Below are positions 25,889 through 34,857 of a stretch of DNA of 64,000 bases, one piece after another (position 1 is the stretch's first letter; each line of letters opens with the position of its first letter). The notes under the pieces were generated by a model. That model did no database searches, had not been told where the DNA came from, and saw only the letters and a program-made list of their open reading frames with translations. The position numbers and the translations under genes were made by a program. Location: positions 248,001 to 312,000 of the forward strand of contig NZ_CP163525.1 of assembly GCF_041080655.1 (NCBI RefSeq). Direction: 5' to 3'. This DNA comes from Streptomyces sp. CG4 (GTDB lineage Bacteria; Actinomycetota; Actinomycetes; Streptomycetales; Streptomycetaceae).

Positions 25889-26371
25889 ATGGGCCTGTTG
25901 CGCAAGATCCGCACCATCGGGCGGGTCGCCGAAGCCGCGCCGCCACGTCCGCAGGGCGACATGCCCGAGCGGGCGCGGCAGCTGGGCGGCTCGGTGCAGG
26001 TCCGCTGTGTGGACGCGGGGTCGTGCAACGGCTGTGAGATCGAGATCGCCGCCGCGTTCAACCCGGTGTACGACGCCGAGCGGTACGGGGCGCGACTGGT
26101 GGCCTCGCCCCGGCACGCGGACGTGGCGCTGGTGACCGGCCCGGTGACCCGGAACATGGCCGAGCCGCTGCGCCGTACGGTCGCCGCGATGGGCGAGCCG
26201 CGGCTGGTGGTGGCGGTCGGGGACTGCGCGGTCGACTGCGGGGAGTTCGTCGGCGGGTACGGCGTCGAGGGCGCGGTCGGCGAGGTCGTACCGGTGGATC
26301 TGGCGGTGCCGGGGTGCCCGCCGGAGCCAGCGGCGATCGTGGCGGCGCTCAGGACAGTGACCGGACGGTGA
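25889..26371 (+). CDS. Complex-I/hydrogenase-4-like small subunit (NuoB/HyfI type)
   Basis: The 160-residue protein carries the 4Fe-4S cluster site of the NuoB/hydrogenase small-subunit family: C-x2-C in DAGSCNGCEIE, a third cysteine in GDCAVDCGEF and a fourth in VPGCPPEP. This is the N2-like cluster next to the large subunit. It is cytoplasmic-side and binds the fused large subunit encoded at the end of the operon. The next gene starts inside its stop (GTGA). The operon has six genes in the order I, B, C, E, F, G. Confidence 0.9.
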   Translation: MGLLRKIRTIGRVAEAAPPRPQGDMPERARQLGGSVQVRCVDAGSCNGCEIEIAAAFNPVYDAERYGARLVASPRHADVALVTGPVTRNMAEPLRRTVAAMGEPRLVVAVGDCAVDCGEFVGGYGVEGAVGEVVPVDLAVPGCPPEPAAIVAALRTVTGR

Positions 26372-28401
26372 GTGCGATTCCGGCTGCCCTCGCGACGGCC
26401 GTCGCGCTGGGCGGCGCGGGCGCGCTGGCGGGGCTCGGGCTGCCGTACCGCGTGCGCGTCTGGGTCGTCGGGGTCCTGACGGCCGGTGTGGGGGTGGCGG
26501 GTGGCACGGCGGGGGTGGCCGCACTGAACGGAGGACGGTGGAGGGCCGACTACTCGGGGCTGATGCCGCCGGCCGGGGCGCATGTGGCGGTGGACGCGCT
26601 GGCGGGTCTGTTCATGGCGGTGGCGGGGGCCGTCGTGGCCGCGGTCGCGGTGTACGGCATCGGATACGCGGCCGGGCAGGACATGCCGGGGCTCGGCTCG
26701 CGGACGGCGCAGGCGGTGCTGCCGTTGTTCGCGCTCAGTCTGCTGCTCGTGCCGGTGGCGGCGTCGGTGTCCACGTTCCTGGTGCTGTGGGAGTGGATGG
26801 CGCTCGGCTCGCTGTTGCTGGTGCTGGCCGAGCACCGGCGGCGCCGCTCGGTACGGCAGGCCGGCGTCTGGTACGCCGTCATGACCCATCTCGGGTTCGT
26901 GTTGCTGCTGACCGGGCTCGCGCTGTTCGCCGCCCGGGCCGGCGGGGAGACCTTCGCCGAGCTGCGGGCAGGTGCGCACGGCATCTCGCCGGCCGTGCGG
27001 GGTCTGGTGTTCGTGCTGGTGGCGTCGGCGTGCACATCGAAGGCGGGAGCGGTGCCGCTGCACGCCTGGCTGCCGCGGGCGTATCCCGAAGCGCCCAGTC
27101 CCGTCGCGGCGTTGATGAGCGCCGCGATGGTCAATCTCGGTGTGTACGGCCTGGTGCGCACCGGGCTCGATCTGCTGGGTGGCGGTCCGGCGTGGTGGTG
27201 GCTGGGGTTGCTGGCGGTGGGCGGGGCCAGTGCCGTGTACGGCATCCTGCAGGCGGCGATGGCCTCCGACCTGAAGCGGCTGGTGGCGTATTCGAGCAGC
27301 GAGAACATGGGCCTGGTCCTCATCGGCGTCGGCGCGTGCGGGCTGTTCGCCTCCCACGGCGACCGGCCACTGGCCGCGCTGGTGCTGGCGGCGGCGCTCC
27401 TGCATGTGGTCAACCATGCCGCCTTCAAGGCCCTGTTGTTCTGTACGGCGGGATCCGTCCTGCGGTCCACCGGTCTGCGCGATCTGGATCGCCTCGGCGG
27501 ATTGCGCTCCCGGATGCCCGTCACTGCCGGATTTTTCGCGCTGGCCGCGCTCGGCGCGGTGGCTCTGCCGCCCGGCAACGGTTTCATCAGTGAGTGGCTA
27601 CTGCTGCAGGGCCTCATCCACGGGGTGGCGGTGCCCGGCGTCGCGATGGCCGTGGTGCTGCCCCTGTCGGTGGCGCTGATCGCGCTGTCGGCCGGTGTCG
27701 CGGCCGCGGTGTTCGTGAAGGCGCTCGGTGTCGGCTTCTTCGCCCGGCCACGTGACGAGCGCGCGGCATCGGCGTGCGAGGCGCCGCCCCTGATGCTCGC
27801 CGGGATGGCTCTGCTCGCCGCAGGAGTCGTGGCACTCGCGGTGGCGCCGGGTCTGCTGGGCGGCGGCCTCGACCGGGCCGTCGGCGCGGTCGGGCTGCCG
27901 GGCAGCGGAGCCCTCACCGATGGTGGGCTGCGGGTCGGGCTGGCCGGCATCTCCGCCACGCTGTCGCCGTTGTGGGTGGTGGCCGCGCTCACCGCCGCGT
28001 TCCTCTCGGCCACCGGCCTGCCCCGGCTCTACGGCCGCCGCCGGCGCCGTGTGCAGGCCCGGCTGTGGGACTGCGGGGGCGGGGCTCCGACGCCGCGCAT
28101 GACGTACACGGCGACCTCGTTCGCCGAGCCGCTGCGGCGGGTCTTCGACGACGTCCTCGCGCCCGAGCAGGCCGTGGATGTCACCCCGGTACGCGAGTCG
28201 GCGTACCTGGTGGCACGGGTGCGCTTCCGGCAGCGGGTGCCCGACCGGATCGAGCACCGGCTGTACGCCCCCGTGCTCGGCTTTCTGGCGCGTGTGGGCC
28301 GGGCGGCCAGGCGGCTGGCGGGCGGCAGTGTCCACCTCTATCTCGGCTACGGCTTCACCGGCCTGGTCGTCCTGCTGCTGGCGTTGGCGGTGGGCTGGTG
28401 A
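26368..28401 (+). CDS. Antiporter-like proton-pumping subunit (HyfB/NuoL-M type)
   Basis: The 677-residue membrane protein has about 16 transmembrane segments. The conserved discontinuous-helix region reads VASACTSKAGAVPLHAWLPR, then YPEAPSPVAALMSAAMVNLG, with the key lysine/histidine positions of Mrp-like antiporter modules, plus KRLVAYSSSENMGLVLIGVG and LHVVNHAAFKALLFCTAGSV. The C-terminal soluble segment (RLWDCGGGAPTPRMTYTATS, then FAEPLRRVFDDVL) is typical of HyfB/HycC rather than NuoL. It would move ions across the membrane. The start GTG overlaps the previous stop; the next gene begins 11 bp downstream. Confidence 0.9.
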   Translation: MSAIPAALATAVALGGAGALAGLGLPYRVRVWVVGVLTAGVGVAGGTAGVAALNGGRWRADYSGLMPPAGAHVAVDALAGLFMAVAGAVVAAVAVYGIGYAAGQDMPGLGSRTAQAVLPLFALSLLLVPVAASVSTFLVLWEWMALGSLLLVLAEHRRRRSVRQAGVWYAVMTHLGFVLLLTGLALFAARAGGETFAELRAGAHGISPAVRGLVFVLVASACTSKAGAVPLHAWLPRAYPEAPSPVAALMSAAMVNLGVYGLVRTGLDLLGGGPAWWWLGLLAVGGASAVYGILQAAMASDLKRLVAYSSSENMGLVLIGVGACGLFASHGDRPLAALVLAAALLHVVNHAAFKALLFCTAGSVLRSTGLRDLDRLGGLRSRMPVTAGFFALAALGAVALPPGNGFISEWLLLQGLIHGVAVPGVAMAVVLPLSVALIALSAGVAAAVFVKALGVGFFARPRDERAASACEAPPLMLAGMALLAAGVVALAVAPGLLGGGLDRAVGAVGLPGSGALTDGGLRVGLAGISATLSPLWVVAALTAAFLSATGLPRLYGRRRRRVQARLWDCGGGAPTPRMTYTATSFAEPLRRVFDDVLAPEQAVDVTPVRESAYLVARVRFRQRVPDRIEHRLYAPVLGFLARVGRAARRLAGGSVHLYLGYGFTGLVVLLLALAVGW

Positions 28402-28411
28402 GGGCGTGTCC

Positions 28412-29392
28412 ATGAGCACTGCGGGCGAATCCATGCACACTGTCGTCGGATACGTGGCCGTCGCCGGGCAGGTCCTGGCGGTCGGGGCCGGGGCGCCGCT
28501 GCTGACCGGATGGATGCGGCAGGTGCGGGCCCGGCTGGAGGGCCGGGCCGGGGCGGGAGTGCTGCAGCCCTGGCGGGACGTGCGCAAGCTGCTGCGCAAG
28601 GAGCCGATCACTCCGGTCGGAACAGGGCCGGCGTTCCGTACGGCCCCTGCGCTGCTGGTCGCCACCACCGCGGTCGCGGCCGCACTGGTGCCCCTGCTGT
28701 CCACCCGGACCCCGGTCAGCTCCCACGCGGATCTGATCGTCGTCGTGGCGCTGATCTCGCTCGGCACGCTCGGCCTCGCCCTGGCCGGGCTGGATTCGGG
28801 CACCTCCTTCGGCGGGATGGGCGCCTCGCGTGAGATGACCGTCGCCTCCCTGGTGGAGCCGACGCTGCTGCTGTCGGTGTTCGCGCTGTCGATACCAGCG
28901 GGTACGACCAATGTCCCGGCGATCGTCTCCGGTGCCCTCCACCAACCGGCCCGTCTCGCCTCGCCGGCCGGGCTGCTGGCCGTGGCCGCGCTCGCGGTGG
29001 CGGTGCTCGCCGAAACCGGCCGGATCCCGGTGGACAACCCCTCCACCCACCTGGAACTGACGATGCTTCACGAGGCGATGGTGTTGGAGTACGCGGGCCC
29101 CGACCTGGCCCTGGTGGAACTGGGCGCCCAGATGCGGCTGACCCTGCTGCTGGGCCTGCTGTCCTCCCTGTTCCTCCCCTGGGGCATCGCCACCGCACCC
29201 TCACTCACGGCACTGGCCGTGGCACTCGTGCTGTTCGCGGTGAAGGTGCTGCTGCTGGGGGCGGCGCTGGCCGCGGCCGAGGTCTTCTGGGCCAAGATCC
29301 GCCTGTTCCGGGTGCCGGAACTGCTCGCGGGGTCCTTCCTCCTCGCGCTGCTCGCGGTGACCGCCTCCTACTTCCTGAGCGGAGCGTCATGA
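28412..29392 (+). CDS. NuoH/HyfC-type membrane subunit
   Basis: The 326-residue protein has about eight transmembrane helices and the quinone-chamber features of the NuoH/HyfC/HycD family: WRDVRKLLRKEPITPVG early, then GLDSGTSFGGMGASREMTVA, then the acidic loop ETGRIPVDNPSTHLELTMLH and EAMVLEYAGPDLALVELG. This subunit joins the peripheral iron-sulfur arm to the antiporter-like membrane arm. It ends with an overlap (ATGA) into the next gene. All the conserved acidic and Arg/Pro residues appear present, so the subunit looks functional. Confidence 0.92.
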   Translation: MSTAGESMHTVVGYVAVAGQVLAVGAGAPLLTGWMRQVRARLEGRAGAGVLQPWRDVRKLLRKEPITPVGTGPAFRTAPALLVATTAVAAALVPLLSTRTPVSSHADLIVVVALISLGTLGLALAGLDSGTSFGGMGASREMTVASLVEPTLLLSVFALSIPAGTTNVPAIVSGALHQPARLASPAGLLAVAALAVAVLAETGRIPVDNPSTHLELTMLHEAMVLEYAGPDLALVELGAQMRLTLLLGLLSSLFLPWGIATAPSLTALAVALVLFAVKVLLLGAALAAAEVFWAKIRLFRVPELLAGSFLLALLAVTASYFLSGAS

Positions 29393-30066
29393 GCGCAGGC
29401 CTGTACACCCAGCTACTCGATCTGGCCTGCGGGGTCTTCCTGCTGGCGGCCGTACTCGTGCTGTGGCGACACGAACTCGCAGCACTCGTACGGGGGTTCG
29501 CCCTCCAAGGTGTCGCCCTGGGTGCGATCGCCGTGCTGCTCGGCGCGCACGAGCAGCGGTGGGACCTGGGCGTCGTGGGCCTCGGCGTCGGGGTGCTCAG
29601 GGCGGGGGTGCTGCCCCATCTCATGCGGCGTGTGCTGGCCGCGCTGGCCACCGACCGCGAGAGCGAGGAGGTCCGCGAGACCAAGCCCCTGGTCAATGTC
29701 GCCGCCTCGCTGCTCACGGCGGCCTTGCTGACGCTGCTGGCCTATGTCGTCGCCCGGCCGCTGACGCAGCTGAACCCGGCTCCGGCCACCCGCGCCCTGC
29801 CGGTGGGCCTCGCAGTCGTCCTGATCGGGTTCTTCGCGCTGGCGACCCGCAGACGGGCGCTGGCCCAGGTGGTCGGCTTCCTGCTGCTGGACAACGGCAT
29901 CACCGCCACCGCCTTCCTGGCCACCTCCGGCGTCCCGCTCATCGTCGAACTCGGCGTCTCCTTCGACGTGTTGCTCGCGGTGCTGGTGCTGCAGATCCTC
30001 ACCACGCGGATGCGGGAGGCGTTCGGCACGACCGACATCGACGACCTGCGGGAGCTGCACGACTGA
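29389..30066 (+). CDS. HyfE-type (NuoK-like) membrane subunit
   Basis: The 225-residue protein has six or seven transmembrane helices and matches HyfE: LLDLACGVFLLAAVLVLWRH, ALQGVALGAIAVLLGAH, then LLLDNGITATAFLATSGVPL and VELGVSFDVLLAVLVLQI. The helix with the buried acidic residue of NuoK-like subunits (VELGVSFD) is present. It would form part of the proton path between the NuoH-type and antiporter-like subunits. Both ends overlap neighbours (ATGA), so the operon is one translational unit. Confidence 0.9.
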   Translation: MSAGLYTQLLDLACGVFLLAAVLVLWRHELAALVRGFALQGVALGAIAVLLGAHEQRWDLGVVGLGVGVLRAGVLPHLMRRVLAALATDRESEEVRETKPLVNVAASLLTAALLTLLAYVVARPLTQLNPAPATRALPVGLAVVLIGFFALATRRRALAQVVGFLLLDNGITATAFLATSGVPLIVELGVSFDVLLAVLVLQILTTRMREAFGTTDIDDLRELHD

Positions 30067-31661
30067 TGCCATATCTGTCCGTAGGGGCCGCGCCGCTGTT
30101 GACCGCTCCCGCCGTGGTACCGCTGCTCGTCGCCGCCGCGTACGCGCTGGCCGGTGCCCCGGCGTTCCGCCCGGCCCCGATGCGTACGGTGAACACCGGG
30201 ACGCCGCTCCTACTCGAAGAGGAACCTGAATCCGAGCCGCCTACGGAGCGGTTCCCGGCTGCCTGGGCCGGGCTCGTCTCCCCCGTGGCGATCGTGCTGT
30301 GCGGGAGCCTGCTGGCGGTGGGTGTCCTGGACGGGAGGCCGCTCTCCGCGTACTCCGGGCTGTTGCGTGCCGATGCCCTGACGGTGTGGATGCTGCTCGT
30401 CGTCGGTGCCGTCGCGCTCGTCGCGTGCGGCTCGGCGTCCGCGTACCTTGCGGGCGAGCGTGGCGCGGGCCGGGCGACGGCCTGTACGGCGCGCCGCTAC
30501 CACGTCCTCGTGCACGCCTTCCTCGCCGCGATGTGCCTGGCCGTGGTGAGCGGCAACCTCGGCGTGGTATGGGTCGCCGTCGAGGCCACCACCATCGTCA
30601 CCGCCTTCCTCGTCGGCCACCGGCGCACGCGCGCGTCGGTGGAGGCCGCCTGGAAGTACGTGGTGATCTGCTCGGCCGGGATCGCGCTCGCCTTCCTCGG
30701 CACCGTGCTGATCTACTACGCGGCCCGGCACGCCGGCGTCCCCGAGGCATGGGCACTGGACTGGCCGACCCTCGTCTCCCGTGCCGGCCGGCTCGACCCG
30801 GCGGTCACCCGGCTCGGGATCACCCTGGTCGTGCTCGGCTTCGGCGCCAAGGCCGGGCTGATCCCGCTGCACTCCTGGCTGCCGGACGCCCACAGCCAGG
30901 CCCCCGCACCCGTGTCCGCGCTGATGTCCGGGGTCCTGCTCTCGGTCGCCTTCGCCGCGATCCTGCGCTACCGGGTCATCGCCGACGCCGCCCTGGGAGC
31001 CGGCTTCACCCGTGTCCTGCTCGCCGGGATCGCCCTGCTGACGCTCGCGTTCGCCGCCGGGCTGCTGCTGGCCCAGCGTGACTACAAGCGGATGCTGGCC
31101 TACTCCAGCATGGAGCACATGAGCCTGATCGCCCTGGCCACGGCGATCGGCAGCCCGCTGGCCCTGTCCGCCGCGCTGCTGCACATCGCCGGGCACGGGC
31201 TGGCCAAGTCGGCCGCCTTCTGCGCCTCGGGCCGCATCCTCCACCTGACCGGCACCACCAGGATCGGCCGGGTGCGCGGGCTGCTGGCCCAGGCTCCGTC
31301 CCTGGGTGGCGTGTTCGGGTTCGCGGTGGTGGCCTTGCTGGCCTTTCCTCCATTCAGTCTCTTCGCCTCCGAACTCGGCATCGTCCGCGCCGGTCTCGCC
31401 GCCGGGTCCGGGCGGGCCTTGGCGACGTCAGCGGCCGTGCTGCCGGCCCTCGTGGCCTTCGCCGCGCTCACCGCACGAACCGCCGGGATGCTGCTCGGCC
31501 CCGCCCCCGCGGCCCCCGCCCCCGCTCCGGCGCCCACCCCCGCGGGCCCGGGCATCTGGCCCCTCTGCGCGGGCCTGGTGGCCTGCGCCGCGCTGGGCAC
31601 CGGCACCGGGCCCCTCACCGACCTGCTGCACGCCGCCGCCCAGGCGATCGGAGGCCCCTGA
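30066..31661 (+). CDS. Antiporter-like subunit (HyfF type)
   Basis: From ATG 30066 the product is 531 residues with about 14 transmembrane helices. Conserved parts: GFGAKAGLIPLHSWLPDAHS, then QAPAPVSALMSGVLLSVAFA, then YKRMLAYSSMEHMSLIALA and LHIAGHGLAKSAAFCASGRI. This is the second antiporter-like module of the complex. Near the end a low-complexity Pro/Ala linker (PAPAAPAPAPAPTPAG) precedes the last helix. ATG overlaps the previous stop codon by one base (TGATG). Confidence 0.9.
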   Translation: MPYLSVGAAPLLTAPAVVPLLVAAAYALAGAPAFRPAPMRTVNTGTPLLLEEEPESEPPTERFPAAWAGLVSPVAIVLCGSLLAVGVLDGRPLSAYSGLLRADALTVWMLLVVGAVALVACGSASAYLAGERGAGRATACTARRYHVLVHAFLAAMCLAVVSGNLGVVWVAVEATTIVTAFLVGHRRTRASVEAAWKYVVICSAGIALAFLGTVLIYYAARHAGVPEAWALDWPTLVSRAGRLDPAVTRLGITLVVLGFGAKAGLIPLHSWLPDAHSQAPAPVSALMSGVLLSVAFAAILRYRVIADAALGAGFTRVLLAGIALLTLAFAAGLLLAQRDYKRMLAYSSMEHMSLIALATAIGSPLALSAALLHIAGHGLAKSAAFCASGRILHLTGTTRIGRVRGLLAQAPSLGGVFGFAVVALLAFPPFSLFASELGIVRAGLAAGSGRALATSAAVLPALVAFAALTARTAGMLLGPAPAAPAPAPAPTPAGPGIWPLCAGLVACAALGTGTGPLTDLLHAAAQAIGGP

Positions 31662-31665
31662 CCCG

Positions 31666-33147
31666 ATGCGCACCACGCACGAGATCAGTCTCACCGAACT
31701 CCCGTCACGAACCGAGGAGTTGCTGACCCGCGGCCATCGCCTCGCGCTGGTCGCCGCCCACCACGACGAGCACTGCATCCGCGTGGTGTACCTGTTCGCG
31801 GCGGGCCCGCCCGACACGCGTACCGAACTGCACGTCCGTCTGGACCCCGAGCGCCCCGAACTGCCGACGCTGGCCCATCTCTCCTTCCCCGCGGGCCGGT
31901 TCGAACGCGAGATGCGGGACCTGTTCGGCATCGTCCCCCTCGGCCATCCCCTGCCCCGCCGTCTCGTACGCCACTTCCACTGGCCCCGCGGCTGGTACCC
32001 GATGCACCCCGACGCCGGTCCCCCGCCGCCCTTCGGTGAACAGGAGGGCCCCTATCCGTTCCTGGAGGTCGAGGGCGACGGCGTCTACGAGATCCCCGTC
32101 GGCCCGGTCCACGCGGGCCTCATCGAACCCGGTCACTTCCGCTTCTCCGTCGTCGGCGAGACCATCCTGCGACTCAAGGCCCGCCTCTGGTTCGTCCACA
32201 AGGGCATCGAGAAGCTCTTTCAGGGCCGTTCGATCGCCGCCGGTCTGCCGCTGGCCGAACGCATCAGCGGGGACACCGCCGTCGGCCACGCCCTCGCGTA
32301 CTGCCTGGCCGTCGAGGAGGCCACGGGCACCGAGGTCCCGGAAGAGGCCCGGCGCGCCCGGGCCCTGCTGCTGGAACTGGAGCGGATCCACAACCATGTC
32401 GCCGACCTCGGCATGCTCTGCAACGACGTCGGCCACTCCATCCTCAACGCCCAGGCGCAGCGCGTCCGCGAGCAGCTCCTGCGCCTGAACCGGGAGACCA
32501 CCGGCCACCGGCTGCTGCGCGGCGGTGTCGTACCCGGCGGCGCGGTACTGCAGGCCGTTCCCGACGTACGACGTCTGAAAGCGATCGGCGAGGACGTCCG
32601 TGAGATCACCGACCTGGCCCTTGGTCACTCCACCGTCCGCGACCGCTTCACCGGCACCGCCGTCCTGAGGACGGAGGCCGCCCGGGAGATCGGCTGCCTG
32701 GGCTACGCCGCCCGCGCCAGCGGCCTCGCGTACGACGCCCGCGTCGCGCACCCCTTCACCGACCACGGCATGCGGCTCGGCTCCCCCGTCCACACCAGCG
32801 GCGACGTGCTGGCCCGCTTCCTGGCGCGTGCCGAGGAGATCGACATCTCCCTCGCGCTGATCGAGCACCTGGCTGCGGGACTCATCGCCCCGCGAGCCCT
32901 CGCAGGACCGTCGCCGGCATCCGGTTCAGGGCCGCTCAGTGGGGTGGGCCTGGTGGAGGGATGGCGCGGCACCATCGCGACCCGCGTCGAACTCGCCGCC
33001 GACGGCACCCTGACCCGGGTCAAGCCGGTGGACCCGTCCTTCTTCAACTGGCCCGCTCTGCCCATCGCGTTGACGGACACGATCGTCCCGGACTTCCCGC
33101 TCACCAACAAGAGCTTCAACCTCTCCTACGCGGGCAATGACCTCTGA
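31666..33147 (+). CDS. Fused NuoC-NuoD/HyfG-like large subunit lacking NiFe ligands
   Basis: The 493-residue protein fuses a 30-kDa NuoC-like domain (about 1-120; PAGRFEREMRDLFGIVPLGH, then HWPRGWYPMH) to a 49-kDa NuoD/hydrogenase-large-like domain (GHFRFSVVGETILRLKARLW onward). In true HyfG the N-terminal NiFe motif is R-I-C-G-x-C; here residues 199-204 are R-I-S-G-D-T. The C-terminal DPCxxC motif is DPSFFN (about 456-461). All four NiFe cysteines are therefore gone, so it cannot be a hydrogenase. It fits the energy-converting hydrogenase-related (Ehr) class. It is the last gene of the operon. Confidence 0.92.
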   Translation: MRTTHEISLTELPSRTEELLTRGHRLALVAAHHDEHCIRVVYLFAAGPPDTRTELHVRLDPERPELPTLAHLSFPAGRFEREMRDLFGIVPLGHPLPRRLVRHFHWPRGWYPMHPDAGPPPPFGEQEGPYPFLEVEGDGVYEIPVGPVHAGLIEPGHFRFSVVGETILRLKARLWFVHKGIEKLFQGRSIAAGLPLAERISGDTAVGHALAYCLAVEEATGTEVPEEARRARALLLELERIHNHVADLGMLCNDVGHSILNAQAQRVREQLLRLNRETTGHRLLRGGVVPGGAVLQAVPDVRRLKAIGEDVREITDLALGHSTVRDRFTGTAVLRTEAAREIGCLGYAARASGLAYDARVAHPFTDHGMRLGSPVHTSGDVLARFLARAEEIDISLALIEHLAAGLIAPRALAGPSPASGSGPLSGVGLVEGWRGTIATRVELAADGTLTRVKPVDPSFFNWPALPIALTDTIVPDFPLTNKSFNLSYAGNDL

Positions 33148-33339
33148 GACCAGGATCCGGGCCGTAGCTCGCCAAGACCGTCGTGTACTCCGCTACTCCG
33201 CCCTTCAGCGTGCGCGGGGGGGCAGCCCGAGGTGGAAGACCGCGCCACTGGGGACCGCTCTGGCAGCGACGTCTGCCGGGACGCCGACGGCGAGGACGGC
33301 TGACCCGCCGACACCGGTCAGGGATCCTGATGTGAGGCC

Positions 33340-34857
33340 TCATGAATCCTGACGTGACACCGTCTCGGCGGCCGTCCGGCTTCCGGCCGGACCGTGGCCG
33401 CGCAGGGCAGGGATCCTGCGGTGGGCCGGCGCCTGGGTCCGAGTACGGGCGGCCTGCACGGGCCGCAGCCGGACCACGGCGTCCAGCCCTCCGCCGGGGG
33501 CGGCCTCCAGCGTGACCTCGCCACCGCTCGCGAGGGTGAGCCGCTGGACCATGGGCAGGCCCAGGCCCGTGCCGTCGTGATGGGCGTCGGCGGCACGCCA
33601 GAACCGGTCGAAGGCTCGCTTCCGGTCGGTTTCGCTCATGCCGGGCCCCTGATCGGTCACATGCAGCTCGACCAGGGACGCCGTACGGCCGCTGTCGGCC
33701 GGTGCGCCGACGGTCGCCAGGGTGATGGTGGTGCCGGGCGGGGACACGCGCAGCGCGTTGGAGAGAAGGTTGTCGATGATCTGCTCCAGTGCGCCCTGGA
33801 CCGCCCACACCGTGCCGATCCGCGTACCGGCCACGGTGATGCCGACGCGCTGCTCGCCGGCGAACGCGGTCCAGATCGCCGCACGGTCGGCGACGACGGC
33901 GTCGAGGTCGACGGGCTCCGGCGTGGTCGCCGCGTTCTCCAGCCGGGCGAGGGCGAGGAGCCCCTGCACCATCCGGCTGAGCCGTCCCACCTCGCCGAGC
34001 GCTTCGTTCAGGCTCGCCTGCGCGCGGGGCGCGAGGTGGGGTTCGAAGTTCTCCAGCCGCAGGCGCAGCGAGGTCAGCGGGGTCTTCAACTGGTGCGACG
34101 CCTCGGAGGCGAAGGCCTCCTGGGCATGGAGCAGGTGTTGCAGCCGGGTCGCTGTGTGCGTGAAGGAGGCGACGAGCCGACGCAGCTCCGGCGGGCCGCG
34201 GTCGGGCACGGGCGGATGGGTGAGCCGGCCGTAGGCGAGTTGCGCGGTGGCCTGCTCCAGGTCCCGCAAGGGCCGGGTGATCCAGCGGGCGAAGGCGAAC
34301 CCGATCAGGGCGGCCACCGCGAGCGCACCCAGTGCGACGAGCGCGAGCGCCACCCAGGTGGCCTGGACCCGCCCCGCGAGGGGGGTCAGCGAGTACAGCG
34401 ACCGTACGACGCAGGGCACGCCGTCGTTCGAGGTGCCGGGGACGGTCACGAACAGGACCTTCCTGCCCGGAACGAGGTCGGCGCTGATCCCGGTGGCGGG
34501 TCCGTGGTGCAGCGCGGTGGAGATGTCCGGTTCGGCGGAGACGTTCCTTCCCGCGGCCGAGGGGTTGGCGGTGTCGGTGAGGACGATGCCCGTGCGGTCG
34601 GTGACGACGACGCTGCTGCCCGTGCGGCGCGCGTAGCCGCGGGCGAGGCCGGGCAGGTCCGACACCAGTCCGTGCTCGAGTCGCTCCTCGCACACCCCGG
34701 CGAGCGTCACCGCGCCCAGTTCCGCCGTGTTGGAAAAGCGGCTCAGCTCGCTTCGCGCATAGACGAAGCCGAACGGCACTTCGAGGGCGAGCAGGACGAG
34801 CAGCATGAGGCTGAGATAGCTGAACAGCAGGCGGCGGATCACCGGACGCCGTGCCAC
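33340..34857 (-). CDS. Membrane sensor histidine kinase (OmpR-partner type)
   Basis: The 505-residue protein has an N-terminal transmembrane helix (LFSYLSLMLLVLLALEVPFG), an extracytoplasmic sensor of about 130 residues, a second helix (WVALALVALGALAVAALIGF), a HAMP region, then the H box ASEASHQLKTPLTSLRLRLE, N box IIDNLLSNALRVSPPG, G1 DQGPGM, F box and G2 GTGLGLPMVQR. It phosphorylates the adjacent response regulator, whose 3' end overlaps its start by 19 bp. Its 3' end faces the Ehr-like operon (convergent, 190 bp), so functional linkage to that operon is possible but unproven. Confidence 0.92.
   Translation of the reverse strand: MARRPVIRRLLFSYLSLMLLVLLALEVPFGFVYARSELSRFSNTAELGAVTLAGVCEERLEHGLVSDLPGLARGYARRTGSSVVVTDRTGIVLTDTANPSAAGRNVSAEPDISTALHHGPATGISADLVPGRKVLFVTVPGTSNDGVPCVVRSLYSLTPLAGRVQATWVALALVALGALAVAALIGFAFARWITRPLRDLEQATAQLAYGRLTHPPVPDRGPPELRRLVASFTHTATRLQHLLHAQEAFASEASHQLKTPLTSLRLRLENFEPHLAPRAQASLNEALGEVGRLSRMVQGLLALARLENAATTPEPVDLDAVVADRAAIWTAFAGEQRVGITVAGTRIGTVWAVQGALEQIIDNLLSNALRVSPPGTTITLATVGAPADSGRTASLVELHVTDQGPGMSETDRKRAFDRFWRAADAHHDGTGLGLPMVQRLTLASGGEVTLEAAPGGGLDAVVRLRPVQAARTRTQAPAHRRIPALRGHGPAGSRTAAETVSRQDS

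Noticed and set aside
30210..32868. Long minus-strand ORFs across the Ehr-like operon
   Set aside because: They mirror transmembrane genes and are Gly/Asp/Gln-rich with no domain.
25889..33147. A true group-4 NiFe hydrogenase
   Set aside because: All four NiFe cysteines of the large subunit are replaced and no maturation genes are present.
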